Assembly: GCF_014472395.1 (NCBI RefSeq)
Contig: NZ_JACSZW010000014.1
Location: 32,694-96,693, forward strand
Direction of reading: 5' to 3'
Length of the DNA stretch: 64,000 nucleotides
From: Pedobacter sp. N36a
GTDB lineage: Bacteria > Bacteroidota > Bacteroidia > Sphingobacteriales > Sphingobacteriaceae
The notes under the pieces are model-generated. The model did no database searches, was not told where the DNA came from, and worked only from the letters and a program-made list of their open reading frames with translations. This document shows, piece by piece, positions 9,335 through 17,782 of this stretch (its first letter is position 1; every line of letters begins with the position of its first letter). A program made the translations under genes and the position numbers.

Positions 9335-10063
9335 ATGAGAATTTTAGTTACAGGAGCGTCCGGACGTCTAGGTTCAGTGACCGTCAATCATTTAAGAAGA
9401 TTCAATCAGCATGTAGTGGGCATAGACTTAATCAAACATCCGGCTACAGATCAATTGATAGATATTCAAAATCCGCAGGAGCTGGAAGAAATTTTACAAG
9501 GCATGGATGCCATCGTGCATACCGCAGCCCTTCATGGGAGACATTACGACCTCAACTATTCGCGCGAGGCATTTATAGATGTAAATATCAAGGGAACGCT
9601 TCATCTACTAAACGCTGCTGTAAAGAATGGATTGAAAAAATTCATCTATATCAGCACTACTTCAATTTATGGAACGGCAATGACAGCTGAAGACCAAGCT
9701 GTTTGGGTTGATGAAACCTTAATTGAAGAACCTAGAGATATTTATGACATCACTAAACAATGCGCTGAACAATTGTGTAAAGACTTTTTTTATAAAGAAG
9801 GATTAGAAACCACTGTTTATCGGGTAGCAAGATTTTTACCAGAAACAGAGAACTTAACGATCAATCACCGGCTGTATCGGGGGCTAGATGAAAGAGATGG
9901 TGCAGAGGCAAAAGAAATTTATAAAAAAAATGGATGGGTATTTCCGGAAACGATAGACAGAGTTTACGTAACTGAGAAAGCCAAAGACATTTTAGGATAC
10001 GTCCCTAAATATACATATGACTTTCTTTTAGGGGACTCTTTTTTAAGGTCTTTTTCGTCATGA
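9335..10063 (+). CDS. NAD(P)-dependent epimerase/dehydratase (extended SDR), probably shortened
   Basis: 242 residues from the ATG at 9335; a TTG four codons earlier is less likely. The Rossmann nucleotide-binding loop TGASGRLGS is at residues 7-15, and the catalytic Tyr-Lys pair is in YDITKQCAEQL, preceded by STTSIYG. The C-terminus has GLDERDGAEA running directly into KEIYKKNGWVFPETIDRVYV. In related sugar-nucleotide-type epimerases I recall roughly 50 more residues between those two blocks, so an internal in-frame deletion is likely and activity is uncertain. The 3' end overlaps an acetyltransferase remnant on the other strand. Confidence 0.75.
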   Translation: MRILVTGASGRLGSVTVNHLRRFNQHVVGIDLIKHPATDQLIDIQNPQELEEILQGMDAIVHTAALHGRHYDLNYSREAFIDVNIKGTLHLLNAAVKNGLKKFIYISTTSIYGTAMTAEDQAVWVDETLIEEPRDIYDITKQCAEQLCKDFFYKEGLETTVYRVARFLPETENLTINHRLYRGLDERDGAEAKEIYKKNGWVFPETIDRVYVTEKAKDILGYVPKYTYDFLLGDSFLRSFSS

Positions 10064-10175
10064 TATCCGTTTGTTCATCCCTACCTAACCTAAAAAGGTG
10101 CTGATCGAACGCCACAAACCCATTTTTTTCATAAATTTCTTTTATCCCGGTGTTATTTTCCCATACCTCCCGCTG
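10005..10175 (-). pseudogene. GNAT acetyltransferase C-terminal remnant
   Basis: The minus strand encodes EVWENNTGIKEIYEKNGF, then a stretch reading FDQHLFRLGRDEQTDIMTKKTL. This is the usual C-terminal end of a GNAT N-acetyltransferase (the NGF strand and the LG-D--QTD-IM-K-L tail). No N-terminal acetyl-CoA-binding part is present: the frame meets a stop inside the end of the downstream peptidase gene, and the 3' part runs into the epimerase. It appears to be a decayed fragment. Confidence 0.6.
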
Positions 10176-10177
10176 AG

Positions 10178-12802
10178 TTATCTATATCCTCCGTTTAATA
10201 AATTACCAAAGAATATCGAGTTCAGGAACAGGCGTCCTGTACCTAACCAGTACCCCCTGTAAGTAGGATCATCGGCAAATAGAATCACCTCTCCTCTACC
10301 AATCCCTGTGGCGATAATCGCTGCAGAATTAGCTACTTTTTCAATGTTCGATTTAGAAGAGTAACCGTTCACGAAAGGCTTTGAAAGATACTGTGCAACA
10401 GTTGCATATTTATTTTCACTTGGCAGCAATAATGTAGCGCCATTTTTATTGATAAACAGCTTGCGCGAAGTTAGCCCAAAAGCTACCGGATGGGTAATAT
10501 CAAGGTCGGCTACAAAGATCGCCCCATTGATTCTTTTCGAACCTTCTACATCTTCCTGATTCGCATAATCCAGTCTGTCTTTAGATTTAGGCGCTTCCAC
10601 AGCTTTTGGAGCCGCAGCTGCCGGTGCTGCTGGTACCTCAGCTCTTCTGGAGAAATTATCAGTTTCGGAAAGCTTTTCCCTGACAATGCCCTGGTTTACT
10701 GCCCAGGCTGTTGCCGTTTGGAAGGTGATCAGTGTACCACCATCAGTCACCCAGTTTTTAATCTTGTCGATGATTGCCTTGTCCCAATCGCCATAATTAC
10801 CGCCTGGCAATACCAGCACGTTATAACGATTCAATGGTGCTCTGGCAAAATTTTGCAGGTCCAGCTTGGTGACCGGCAAGTCTAACTGCTGGTTCAATAA
10901 AAACCAAACCTGACCTGCTTCAGAAGAAGAGACCCCCTGACCAAAAGCCAGCGCCACTTCAGGCTTACGCACAGATTTGATATTGCTGCTGCCTAAATCT
11001 ATCCCTTCGGCACTAAAACCAGTTGCAGCCGAGTTCATCTCAATATTAGCAGAACGAGCCACATTTTTCAACACCGCATAAAGCGCATCCGGGGAAAGCG
11101 TTTGCCCTACTACCGGAATCACCAGAGATCCGGGCAGGTATACTTTTTTTCCTGAGCTAACCGTTGTTGCAAAAGATTTAAACGCCGTCTTCACCAGCAC
11201 ATTTTGTAACTGCAGCTGATACAATGCTTTTGTAAAGTTATAATCGGAAGAATTGATCAGGTAGGCATAAGCAGAACGATCTCCATTCAAGCTACCGGTT
11301 TCCGCAGCCACATTTTTCACTGCTGCACCTTTAGAAAAAGCACCATTGACTTTTGCATATTTCAGTCCGTAAGCCTGAATAATACTCCATCCGGTATTGT
11401 CATAAAAGATACTGTCTTTCAATGTATTCTCCTCAAAGATCGAGTGAACAATTAAGAAATTCGGTTGGGCTGAAGGAACAATATAGCTTTTTCCTTTCTC
11501 AAAGGTTTTACCCTCCTGACTGATTTTATCACCCAGTTCATACACCTCTACGTGGTGTTGTAATAGCAATCCCAGAAATTTCTGCGTCAGGTTCACATCA
11601 TTTTGATCACCAAACACAAATGCTTTGGCAGGATGCTTTTGTCCTTGGTTCAATGCGTATTTGAAGAAGTCTTTCTGTACTTTAAAAAGCCCGGATTTCT
11701 CAGCTACAGCACCCCTGATGGTAGAGAAACTCGTGGCCAGGTGGTTGCGGATGGTGAAGGCAAAGGTCAATGGCCCGTTGGATGATTCCTGCAGAATCCC
11801 TCTGGAACTCGCCTGCTCAAAAGTGGCCGCTACCGAACCAAAAAACTTAGGGTAAGTAGAGCCATATATCGGCGATAAGTTATCATAATTCTCTTTGGTA
11901 AAATAAAGCGATCCAATATCGTCCAGCGCTTTTGCATGGTATTTTGCCAGGTTCACCTGAAATTCATACAAAAATTGTGGAATCACCGGGCTCTCATGGC
12001 GCTTCGGTGAAGGCTCAAAATAATACGTCGCATTCGTTCCCTGTTCATGAAAATCGATCTGCACATTCGGATACCATTTATGGAAGAAAGCCAGGCGGTT
12101 ACGGCTTTCTACCTGCACCAGGTTCAGCCAGTCACGATTCAGGTCGGTAAAATAATGGTTGCTCCTTCCATTCGGCCATGCCTCCTGGTGCGCCTTGTCC
12201 AGCGGATCACCTACAGCTGGAAAAGAATGGTAAGAATTATGCCAGTTCGCCGCCCGGTCTCTGCCGTCCGGATTAAGCGCAGGATCAATAAAGACCACAG
12301 CTTCCCTCAGCCATTTCTGCGTCTCCGCATCATTACTGGCGGCCAGATAGTAAGCCGTAAGTAAGCTGGTTTCTGTGCTGGAGGTTTCATTGCCATGCAC
12401 CCCATATCCCAGGTGGATAATCACCGGTGCATTATTGCTCAGCACAGGTTTCGAAGGATCTACCTGAGCCAGGTGTTCCTGCCTGATCTGCTCCAATTTC
12501 GCATAGTTTGCAGGAGCAGTGATGGTCACCACCACTTGCTCACGCTGCTCATAAGTCTTCCCAAGACTTTCGATGTGTACCCGTTCAGATAGCTTTTCCA
12601 GTTGACGTAAATAAGCCAGCACCTGGTCATAACGCGTGTAGTAAGTCCCAATGGGATAACCTAAAAACTGTTCAGGTGTCGGGATTTTGGCATCCAATCC
12701 GGTAGCCTTAGGAAAGAAGTAAGCATTTTGAGCCGATGAAGGCTGGATCCAGATCAAACTGAGCAGGACCAATATTTTAGTAGTATGGAAGAAAAATTTC
12801 AT
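10178..12802 (-). CDS. Secreted M14-family zinc carboxypeptidase with GATase-like C-terminal domain
   Basis: 874 residues. A signal peptide (about 1-25, ending SSAQN) precedes an M14 peptidase domain. Its zinc ligands are in VHGNETS (about residue 136) and IDFHEQG (about 253), substrate binding in DPALNPDGRDR, and the probable catalytic Glu in TFEQASSRG. The C-terminal half contains VLVLPGGNYGDWDKAI and a WVTDGGTLITF segment resembling the class I glutamine amidotransferase-like fold of DUF4350-type domains. It is the third gene of a SusC-SusD-peptidase unit, 16 bases after SusD, so it probably trims peptides for or after uptake through that pair. Confidence 0.88.
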   Translation of the reverse strand: MKFFFHTTKILVLLSLIWIQPSSAQNAYFFPKATGLDAKIPTPEQFLGYPIGTYYTRYDQVLAYLRQLEKLSERVHIESLGKTYEQREQVVVTITAPANYAKLEQIRQEHLAQVDPSKPVLSNNAPVIIHLGYGVHGNETSSTETSLLTAYYLAASNDAETQKWLREAVVFIDPALNPDGRDRAANWHNSYHSFPAVGDPLDKAHQEAWPNGRSNHYFTDLNRDWLNLVQVESRNRLAFFHKWYPNVQIDFHEQGTNATYYFEPSPKRHESPVIPQFLYEFQVNLAKYHAKALDDIGSLYFTKENYDNLSPIYGSTYPKFFGSVAATFEQASSRGILQESSNGPLTFAFTIRNHLATSFSTIRGAVAEKSGLFKVQKDFFKYALNQGQKHPAKAFVFGDQNDVNLTQKFLGLLLQHHVEVYELGDKISQEGKTFEKGKSYIVPSAQPNFLIVHSIFEENTLKDSIFYDNTGWSIIQAYGLKYAKVNGAFSKGAAVKNVAAETGSLNGDRSAYAYLINSSDYNFTKALYQLQLQNVLVKTAFKSFATTVSSGKKVYLPGSLVIPVVGQTLSPDALYAVLKNVARSANIEMNSAATGFSAEGIDLGSSNIKSVRKPEVALAFGQGVSSSEAGQVWFLLNQQLDLPVTKLDLQNFARAPLNRYNVLVLPGGNYGDWDKAIIDKIKNWVTDGGTLITFQTATAWAVNQGIVREKLSETDNFSRRAEVPAAPAAAAPKAVEAPKSKDRLDYANQEDVEGSKRINGAIFVADLDITHPVAFGLTSRKLFINKNGATLLLPSENKYATVAQYLSKPFVNGYSSKSNIEKVANSAAIIATGIGRGEVILFADDPTYRGYWLGTGRLFLNSIFFGNLLNGGYR

Positions 12803-12818
12803 GTCTTTATGCTATCAA

Positions 12819-14156
12819 TTAATACCCTGGGTTTTGTGTCACATCCGGATCTGACTGGATGTCTGAATAAGGAATCGGAAAAAGCCAGTAGTTTTTATTG
12901 GTGATACCAAGTACGGTTCCTGCACGCTCAGTTCTTACCAGATCAAACCATCGGTGTGCCTCAAAGGCAAACTCAATCCCATTCTCGTCTTCGATTGCTT
13001 GTATCAGGCCTGCTTGTGTAGTGGCTGTAGTTGCGGCCACATCTGCCCTTCCTCTTACTGCATTCAAATCTGCTGCTGCCTCAGGCAGTTTGTTCAGCTG
13101 TGCCCTCGCTTCCGCACGAATCAGGTAAAGCTCTGCAATGCGGATCAGGTAAGCAGGATCTGTACTGAGGCCAACGGTGTTGTAAAGCACACCGTAAACG
13201 GTAGCTCCAGTACCGGCAATTAGTGCTTTTCTCGCACCTCCAATGGCAGGATTGTTCAATTTCGCAATCAGCCCATCTGAAGGTTTCAGTGTAAACTGTC
13301 CGCCAGACGAACTCGGATACCAAAGGTTCCAGTAGCTATTTCTGTCATTTGACGAGAAAGCCAGTTCCAAAACAGACTCTGCTGTTTGGAAAGGTGCGGT
13401 GAAAAAAGATTTATAAGGTTTAACCAGCGTATATTTCGTGTTGCTGATCACCTGAGTCGCATACGTTTCTGCATCTGCCCATTGTTTTCTATACAGGTGC
13501 AATCTGGCGCGCAAAGCTCTTGCCGCACTTTTCTGTGCACGATTTCTGGTAGTCGCATCCTCTGGCAGGAGCTGCTCCGCCTGTATCAGATCCGCCAGTA
13601 CCTGATCATAAGTCTGGTCGAGTGTACTGCGTTTAATGCCTTTCAGCACAGTCAGGTCGGTAGTAGGTTTCAGCTGAAGCTGCACCCCTCCCCATCCTCT
13701 GCCTAGATCAAAGTAAGAAAGGGCCCGGATGAAATAGGCTTCTCCTAAGATTTTGTTTTTCTCAGTATCCGTCAGCAAAGGATCATTCACCAATGGTATA
13801 TAAGCGATCACACTGTTGGCAGAATTGATCGTTCTATAGAGACTCTGATAAGCCGAAACTGTGATCACGTTATCCGTAGGTATCGCATTCTGATCCAGCT
13901 GCAAGTATTCACTTAGCGTTCCGTTGAAGATGACATGATCTGCGGTGATCGTTCCCAATGTTGGATAAGAAGAGGAGTAATAGTTCTGCACCCGGTCGTA
14001 AGTACCAACAATTGCTGCTCTGGCTGTACTGACATCCGTGATGGAGCTGCTGCTGGGGAGTGCATAATCCGGCACTTCCTCCAGGAATTTTTTGCAGGAA
14101 CCGGAGAGCAAGACAAAGGCCACAAGCACTGTATTTCTAAGATATGATGTGTTCAT
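12819..14156 (-). CDS. SusD/RagB-family outer membrane lipoprotein
   Basis: 445 residues. The lipoprotein signal has its lipobox at Cys21 (LSGSC). It contains SusD-like TPR helices (ILGEAYFIRALSYFDLGR) and the family ending DPDVTQNPGY. It sits 20 bases after SusC and 16 before the M14 peptidase. The peptidase neighbour suggests a peptide ligand, as in RagAB-type systems; that is inference. Confidence 0.93.
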   Translation of the reverse strand: MNTSYLRNTVLVAFVLLSGSCKKFLEEVPDYALPSSSSITDVSTARAAIVGTYDRVQNYYSSSYPTLGTITADHVIFNGTLSEYLQLDQNAIPTDNVITVSAYQSLYRTINSANSVIAYIPLVNDPLLTDTEKNKILGEAYFIRALSYFDLGRGWGGVQLQLKPTTDLTVLKGIKRSTLDQTYDQVLADLIQAEQLLPEDATTRNRAQKSAARALRARLHLYRKQWADAETYATQVISNTKYTLVKPYKSFFTAPFQTAESVLELAFSSNDRNSYWNLWYPSSSGGQFTLKPSDGLIAKLNNPAIGGARKALIAGTGATVYGVLYNTVGLSTDPAYLIRIAELYLIRAEARAQLNKLPEAAADLNAVRGRADVAATTATTQAGLIQAIEDENGIEFAFEAHRWFDLVRTERAGTVLGITNKNYWLFPIPYSDIQSDPDVTQNPGY

Positions 14157-14176
14157 TTTTTTCTATTTTAAGGTCA

Positions 14177-17100
14177 TTAAAAGGTTACGTTTGCGCCAAT
14201 CTGAATGGTCCTTGGCTGAGGCACAGTGGCCCAGTCATAGCCCACCGTATTCTGGTTGCTGGACTGTGAGCTGACTTCAGGATCAAGACCTCCGTATTTG
14301 GTGAAGGTCAGCAGGTTGGTTCCCTGAACATAAACTCTAAGTTTACTGATACCCACTCTGGTCAGGATATCCTTAGGAAGCGTATAACCCAGGGTCACTG
14401 TTTTCAGTCTGATGAAAGATCCATCTTCCAGGTATCGGGAAGAAAGACTGGCTACATTTCCACCATAATTGTTTGCCGCAGCACCATTTTCAGTTGGGTT
14501 TCCGCTATAGGTCGTCAGTCGGGGAATATCGGTGATGTCGCCCGGTTTCTGCCACCTGTCCAACTGCCTTGGCAGGAAACCAATGTTAGCCTGCGTTCCG
14601 CCATGCACCATAAAGAAATCATTCATGTTCATGATTTTGTTGCCCTGCTGAAAGTAAAAGAAGAAACTGAAATCGAATCCTTTATAGCTCAGGTTATTCG
14701 TTAATCCACCTGTATATTTCGGCAATGCATTGCCCACAATCTGGCGGTCTGCCGAGGTAATTTTTCCATCACCATTCAGGTCTTCATAGACCGCATTTCC
14801 GGTTTGCTGATCTACATACAGTTGTTTATACAACTGGAAGGAATTCACTGAATAGCCTTCTCTTAAGATGGAAATATTTCTTCCTGAAGCACCCAGACTG
14901 ATGTCCGAGGCCAGTTTCTCAATCTTATTGTTGTTGAAAGAGATGTTGAAATTTGTGGTCCATTGAAAAGCATTCGTCTGGATATTAGTAGAATTAATTC
15001 CCAATTCAAATCCTTTGTTTCTAACCGCTCCATAGTTCTGCAAATAAGAGGAGAATCCCGAACGATAAGGTACCGGAACGTTCAGCAGCAGGTCGTAGGT
15101 ATATTTATTGTAATAATCAGCCACAATTTCCAGGCGTTTGTTCAGAATCGTAAATTCTGTTCCTACATTAAACTGTCTGGTCGTTTCCCAGGTCAGGTTA
15201 GGATTGATCAGCTGTGTAGGCGCAATCCCTGGCAGTTCAAGATAATTCGCCCCTGATGACCATAATCCCTGTGCGGCATAAGCACCTATCCCATTCTGAT
15301 TACCTGAAAGCCCTAGACTGGCCCTTAGTTTCAGCTCATTAAAAACATTCAGTTCTTTGATAAAGTCTTCCTGACTCAATCGCCAGGCTACCCCTCCTGA
15401 AGGAAAATATCCCCAGCGCTTATTTGCTCCGAATTTGGAAGAAGCATCGGCGCGGATACTTCCGTCAATGGTATACTTTCCATCATAGGTATAACTGGCC
15501 TTACTAAAGAAAGAAAGCAGGTTGGCTGCTGAACGTGATGCCGAACCAGAGCGTGTAGCCGCTACTGATATCGATTTAAGACTATTTGCGGCAAAGCCTG
15601 ATCCTGAAGCAGAGGTAGATTGGTTTAATATGGTATTGATGGTATTACCGATTAAGGCATTGATGTTATGCTTCTTGTCTGCGCCTAAATTCCTCACAAA
15701 ACTCAATACCTGCTCATTGGTCAGCACCTGTATCTTCGTCTCACTGGAGGAAGCCGAACCGCTGCTGGCGATACCGGCACTGATGAGGGTGTTGGAATAA
15801 CTATTGTCGTACTCGCTGGTGTTGTCAACGCTCCAGCTGCTACGCAATTTTAAACCCGGGAGGAAGACGTATTCAGCAAAGATATTCCCAACTGATCGCC
15901 ATCCTACGGCCTTACTATCCAGGTTGTTAATGAGTGCCAAATGGTTATCAAAACTTCCATAACGGGCATAAGTACCATCAGCATTGAAAATTGGCAGATA
16001 AGACCTTGGGAAAAGTGCAGAATTAATCACTCCTGTCGGATTGTTATCACTGCCGCTCAATTTTCTAGCAGAACGTGTAAAATTGATACTGGTCCCTACT
16101 TTCAGTTTATCACTCAAATAGTTATCATAGTTAAACCTACCAGAATAACGGGTGTAATTAGAGGGTTTCACAATAGATTCCTGGTTGAGGTAACCTAAGC
16201 CAATATAATAGGTGCTTTTATCCGTTCCTCCCAAAGTAGAAAGCTCATAATTTGTAGTTCTTGCGGTACGAAACAGCCCGCTAATCCGATCGTAAGTAGG
16301 CATATTTGAAGGATCAGGAAAAGGGAGGATGATCGATGAAGGGTCCAGGCCATTATCAGCCGCAGTATTCAGCCTGGATTCATTGGTCAATAAGGCCACT
16401 TCCGGCCCCGTAGCTACTTTAAATTTATTCACAGCAGTAGACCATCCCTGGAAAGTACTCAGGTTAATGGCTGCTTTGGTATTTCTCTTTCCTCGTTTGG
16501 TGGTGACGATCACCACTCCATTTGCACCCAGAGATCCATAAATTGCCGTTGCATTGGCATCTTTCAGGATCTGGATGTCCTCGATATCAGCAGGATTTAA
16601 ATCAGCCATCGGATTAGAGGCGGCCTGATTTCCCAATCCAGCATTAATCGGGTCATTGTTGTTTACGAATACACCGTCGATGATATACAATGGCTCCACG
16701 GAAGCATTGATGGAGTTATTTCCACGTACGCGGAAAGTAATCCCACCTCCTGGAACACCAGAATTGGTGGTCACCTGTACACCGGCAGTTTTTCCCTGCA
16801 GCAGCTGATTGAAACCACCTGAGGGTTGGTGCTGTACCACCGATCCGCTCACACTGCTAATCGCCCCAGCAATGTATTTACGTTCTTGAGTACTATAACC
16901 GGTCACCACCAATTCGTTCAATTGATTCAGTGTTTCCTCCAGCTTGATCGTCACCGGGCTGCCATTAACTGTCAATACTTTTTGGTCGTAGCCGATAAAA
17001 CTGACTACCAATATATAGGGAAAACTCTGGCCGGTTACGAAGCTGAATTTACCGTCGGAATCAGTGGATACACTGTGCGTTGTTCCTCTGATTTTGACTA

Positions 17101-17251
17101 CTGCGCCTGGCAACGGCTGATTGGTTCCAGCATCCAGTACAATACCGTTGAGATGAGATTTGATCGTCGGGTTTACCTGTTGTGCGCTGGCCATGGCAGT
17201 CCAGAAAACACACAAAACGAGGTAGAACCCTTTTCTGTAAAGATTTTTCAT
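14177..17251 (-). CDS. SusC/RagA-family TonB-dependent transporter (no STN domain)
   Basis: 1024 residues. A signal peptide (ending ASAQQ) is followed directly by the carboxypeptidase-regulatory-like domain (about 30-115, LNGIVLDAGTNQPLPGAVV), the plug with ELVVTGYSTQERKYIAGA, and the barrel ending TIQIGANVTF. It lacks an STN domain, and no sigma/FecR pair precedes it, so it is controlled differently from the other two SusC genes here. Its upstream region has a long leader with a cysteine-cluster leader ORF, hairpins and palindromic operators (17291-17587). First structural gene of a SusC-SusD-M14 unit. Confidence 0.93.
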   Translation of the reverse strand: MKNLYRKGFYLVLCVFWTAMASAQQVNPTIKSHLNGIVLDAGTNQPLPGAVVKIRGTTHSVSTDSDGKFSFVTGQSFPYILVVSFIGYDQKVLTVNGSPVTIKLEETLNQLNELVVTGYSTQERKYIAGAISSVSGSVVQHQPSGGFNQLLQGKTAGVQVTTNSGVPGGGITFRVRGNNSINASVEPLYIIDGVFVNNNDPINAGLGNQAASNPMADLNPADIEDIQILKDANATAIYGSLGANGVVIVTTKRGKRNTKAAINLSTFQGWSTAVNKFKVATGPEVALLTNESRLNTAADNGLDPSSIILPFPDPSNMPTYDRISGLFRTARTTNYELSTLGGTDKSTYYIGLGYLNQESIVKPSNYTRYSGRFNYDNYLSDKLKVGTSINFTRSARKLSGSDNNPTGVINSALFPRSYLPIFNADGTYARYGSFDNHLALINNLDSKAVGWRSVGNIFAEYVFLPGLKLRSSWSVDNTSEYDNSYSNTLISAGIASSGSASSSETKIQVLTNEQVLSFVRNLGADKKHNINALIGNTINTILNQSTSASGSGFAANSLKSISVAATRSGSASRSAANLLSFFSKASYTYDGKYTIDGSIRADASSKFGANKRWGYFPSGGVAWRLSQEDFIKELNVFNELKLRASLGLSGNQNGIGAYAAQGLWSSGANYLELPGIAPTQLINPNLTWETTRQFNVGTEFTILNKRLEIVADYYNKYTYDLLLNVPVPYRSGFSSYLQNYGAVRNKGFELGINSTNIQTNAFQWTTNFNISFNNNKIEKLASDISLGASGRNISILREGYSVNSFQLYKQLYVDQQTGNAVYEDLNGDGKITSADRQIVGNALPKYTGGLTNNLSYKGFDFSFFFYFQQGNKIMNMNDFFMVHGGTQANIGFLPRQLDRWQKPGDITDIPRLTTYSGNPTENGAAANNYGGNVASLSSRYLEDGSFIRLKTVTLGYTLPKDILTRVGISKLRVYVQGTNLLTFTKYGGLDPEVSSQSSNQNTVGYDWATVPQPRTIQIGANVTF

Positions 17252-17290
17252 TGTTGTTGTTTAAGAAATTTTAGACAAAGGATTTCCATT

Positions 17291-17380
17291 AGCCCCCCAT
17301 TGGTGGCTTCAGAAAATATGAATTGATGATGGTACTAAATCCGCAAAGGATTTTAAAGAATGTTAATAGCCCATGCTATT
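17291..17380 (-). promoter_or_regulatory. Series of small hairpins in the susC leader (candidate attenuator)
   Basis: Three stem-loops lie in order on the minus strand between the leader ORF and susC. 17365-17380 is a perfect 6-bp stem with CCAT loop that covers the last codons and part of the stop codon of the leader ORF. 17337-17353 is a perfect 6-bp AAATCC/GGATTT stem. 17291-17308 is a GC-rich stem with one mismatch, about 40 bases before the susC ATG. None has a long T tract. The placement after a Cys-rich ORF suggests attenuation or translational control. Confidence 0.45.
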
Positions 17381-17494
17381 ACAAAAAAGACAGCAACATA
17401 CAGGAGGAAGCGATGCGCCGTAAAGGTGTCTGAAATGATCAGAATGAAGGTGCGTTTTTTGTAAAAAAATGCCTGCTGGTAAAAAGTGTTTCAT
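17363..17494 (-). CDS. Putative cysteine-rich leader peptide upstream of susC
   Basis: A 43-codon ORF (ATG at 17494, TAA at 17363-17365) lies within the region before susC. The peptide starts MKHFLPAGIF and ends PPVCCCLFCNSMGY, with four of its last eleven residues being Cys, three of them consecutive. It has no signal peptide and no relation to a known domain that I can see. A hairpin overlaps its final codons, and susC starts 111 bases further on. Clustered codons for one amino acid just before a hairpin are the hallmark of ribosome-mediated attenuation leaders, so stalling when cysteine is scarce is the natural hypothesis. Expression is not proven and the ORF could be fortuitous. Confidence 0.5.
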   Translation of the reverse strand: MKHFLPAGIFLQKTHLHSDHFRHLYGASLPPVCCCLFCNSMGY

Positions 17495-17505
17495 GCTTGA
17501 ATTTA

Positions 17506-17587
17506 ATAAAGTCTACTAATTTAATAGGATAAATCTAAAGCTATATTTTTACTTCTCCAAATAAACTACCAAATTAATAGACTTTAT
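17506..17587. promoter_or_regulatory. Paired palindromic operators around the susC promoter
   Basis: Two copies of a 22-base element, 17506-17527 and 17566-17587 in inverted orientation, match at 19 of 22 positions. Each has a near-palindromic core of the form CTAnTAAnTTAnTAG. Between and within them, minus-strand boxes TTTATTTG (17558-17565) and TTAATTTG (17570-17577) each match TAnnTTTG at 7 of 8 positions. The core resembles motifs I associate, without certainty, with Rrf2-type sulfur regulators in Bacteroidota. No such regulator gene is in the window. Confidence 0.5.
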
Positions 17588-17782
17588 TTTACCTAGCGCT
17601 CCTGGTCCATGTGACTTTCTTAAAAGCCTTCGATAATACAGCCGTACCCCTCATCCTTGACAGGTTTATTCGGGTCGCGCTCGGGAGAGATAGACTGTTA
17701 TTAAATATTTAATGAATACTCAGATCATAAAGAGATAAACCAGATTAATTGAGCATATTAGCTGAAAACCACTAATCGCCCC
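17588..17782. other. Spacer before cheB-like gene
   Basis: About 195 bases without a supportable gene. A stretch at about 17595-17700 looks less AT-rich than its surroundings and has short open frames on both strands, possibly an old remnant, but nothing recognisable. No clear promoter for the downstream methylesterase was found. Confidence 0.3.

Noticed and set aside
17252..17500. Possible SAM or other riboswitch in the susC leader
   Set aside because: None of the conserved core sequences of known riboswitches that I can recall is visible; the Cys-rich ORF with hairpins explains the leader better.
17595..17700. Less AT-rich patch with open frames on both strands before the CheB-like gene
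   Set aside because: Translations in both directions match nothing I recognise, so no gene or remnant is called.
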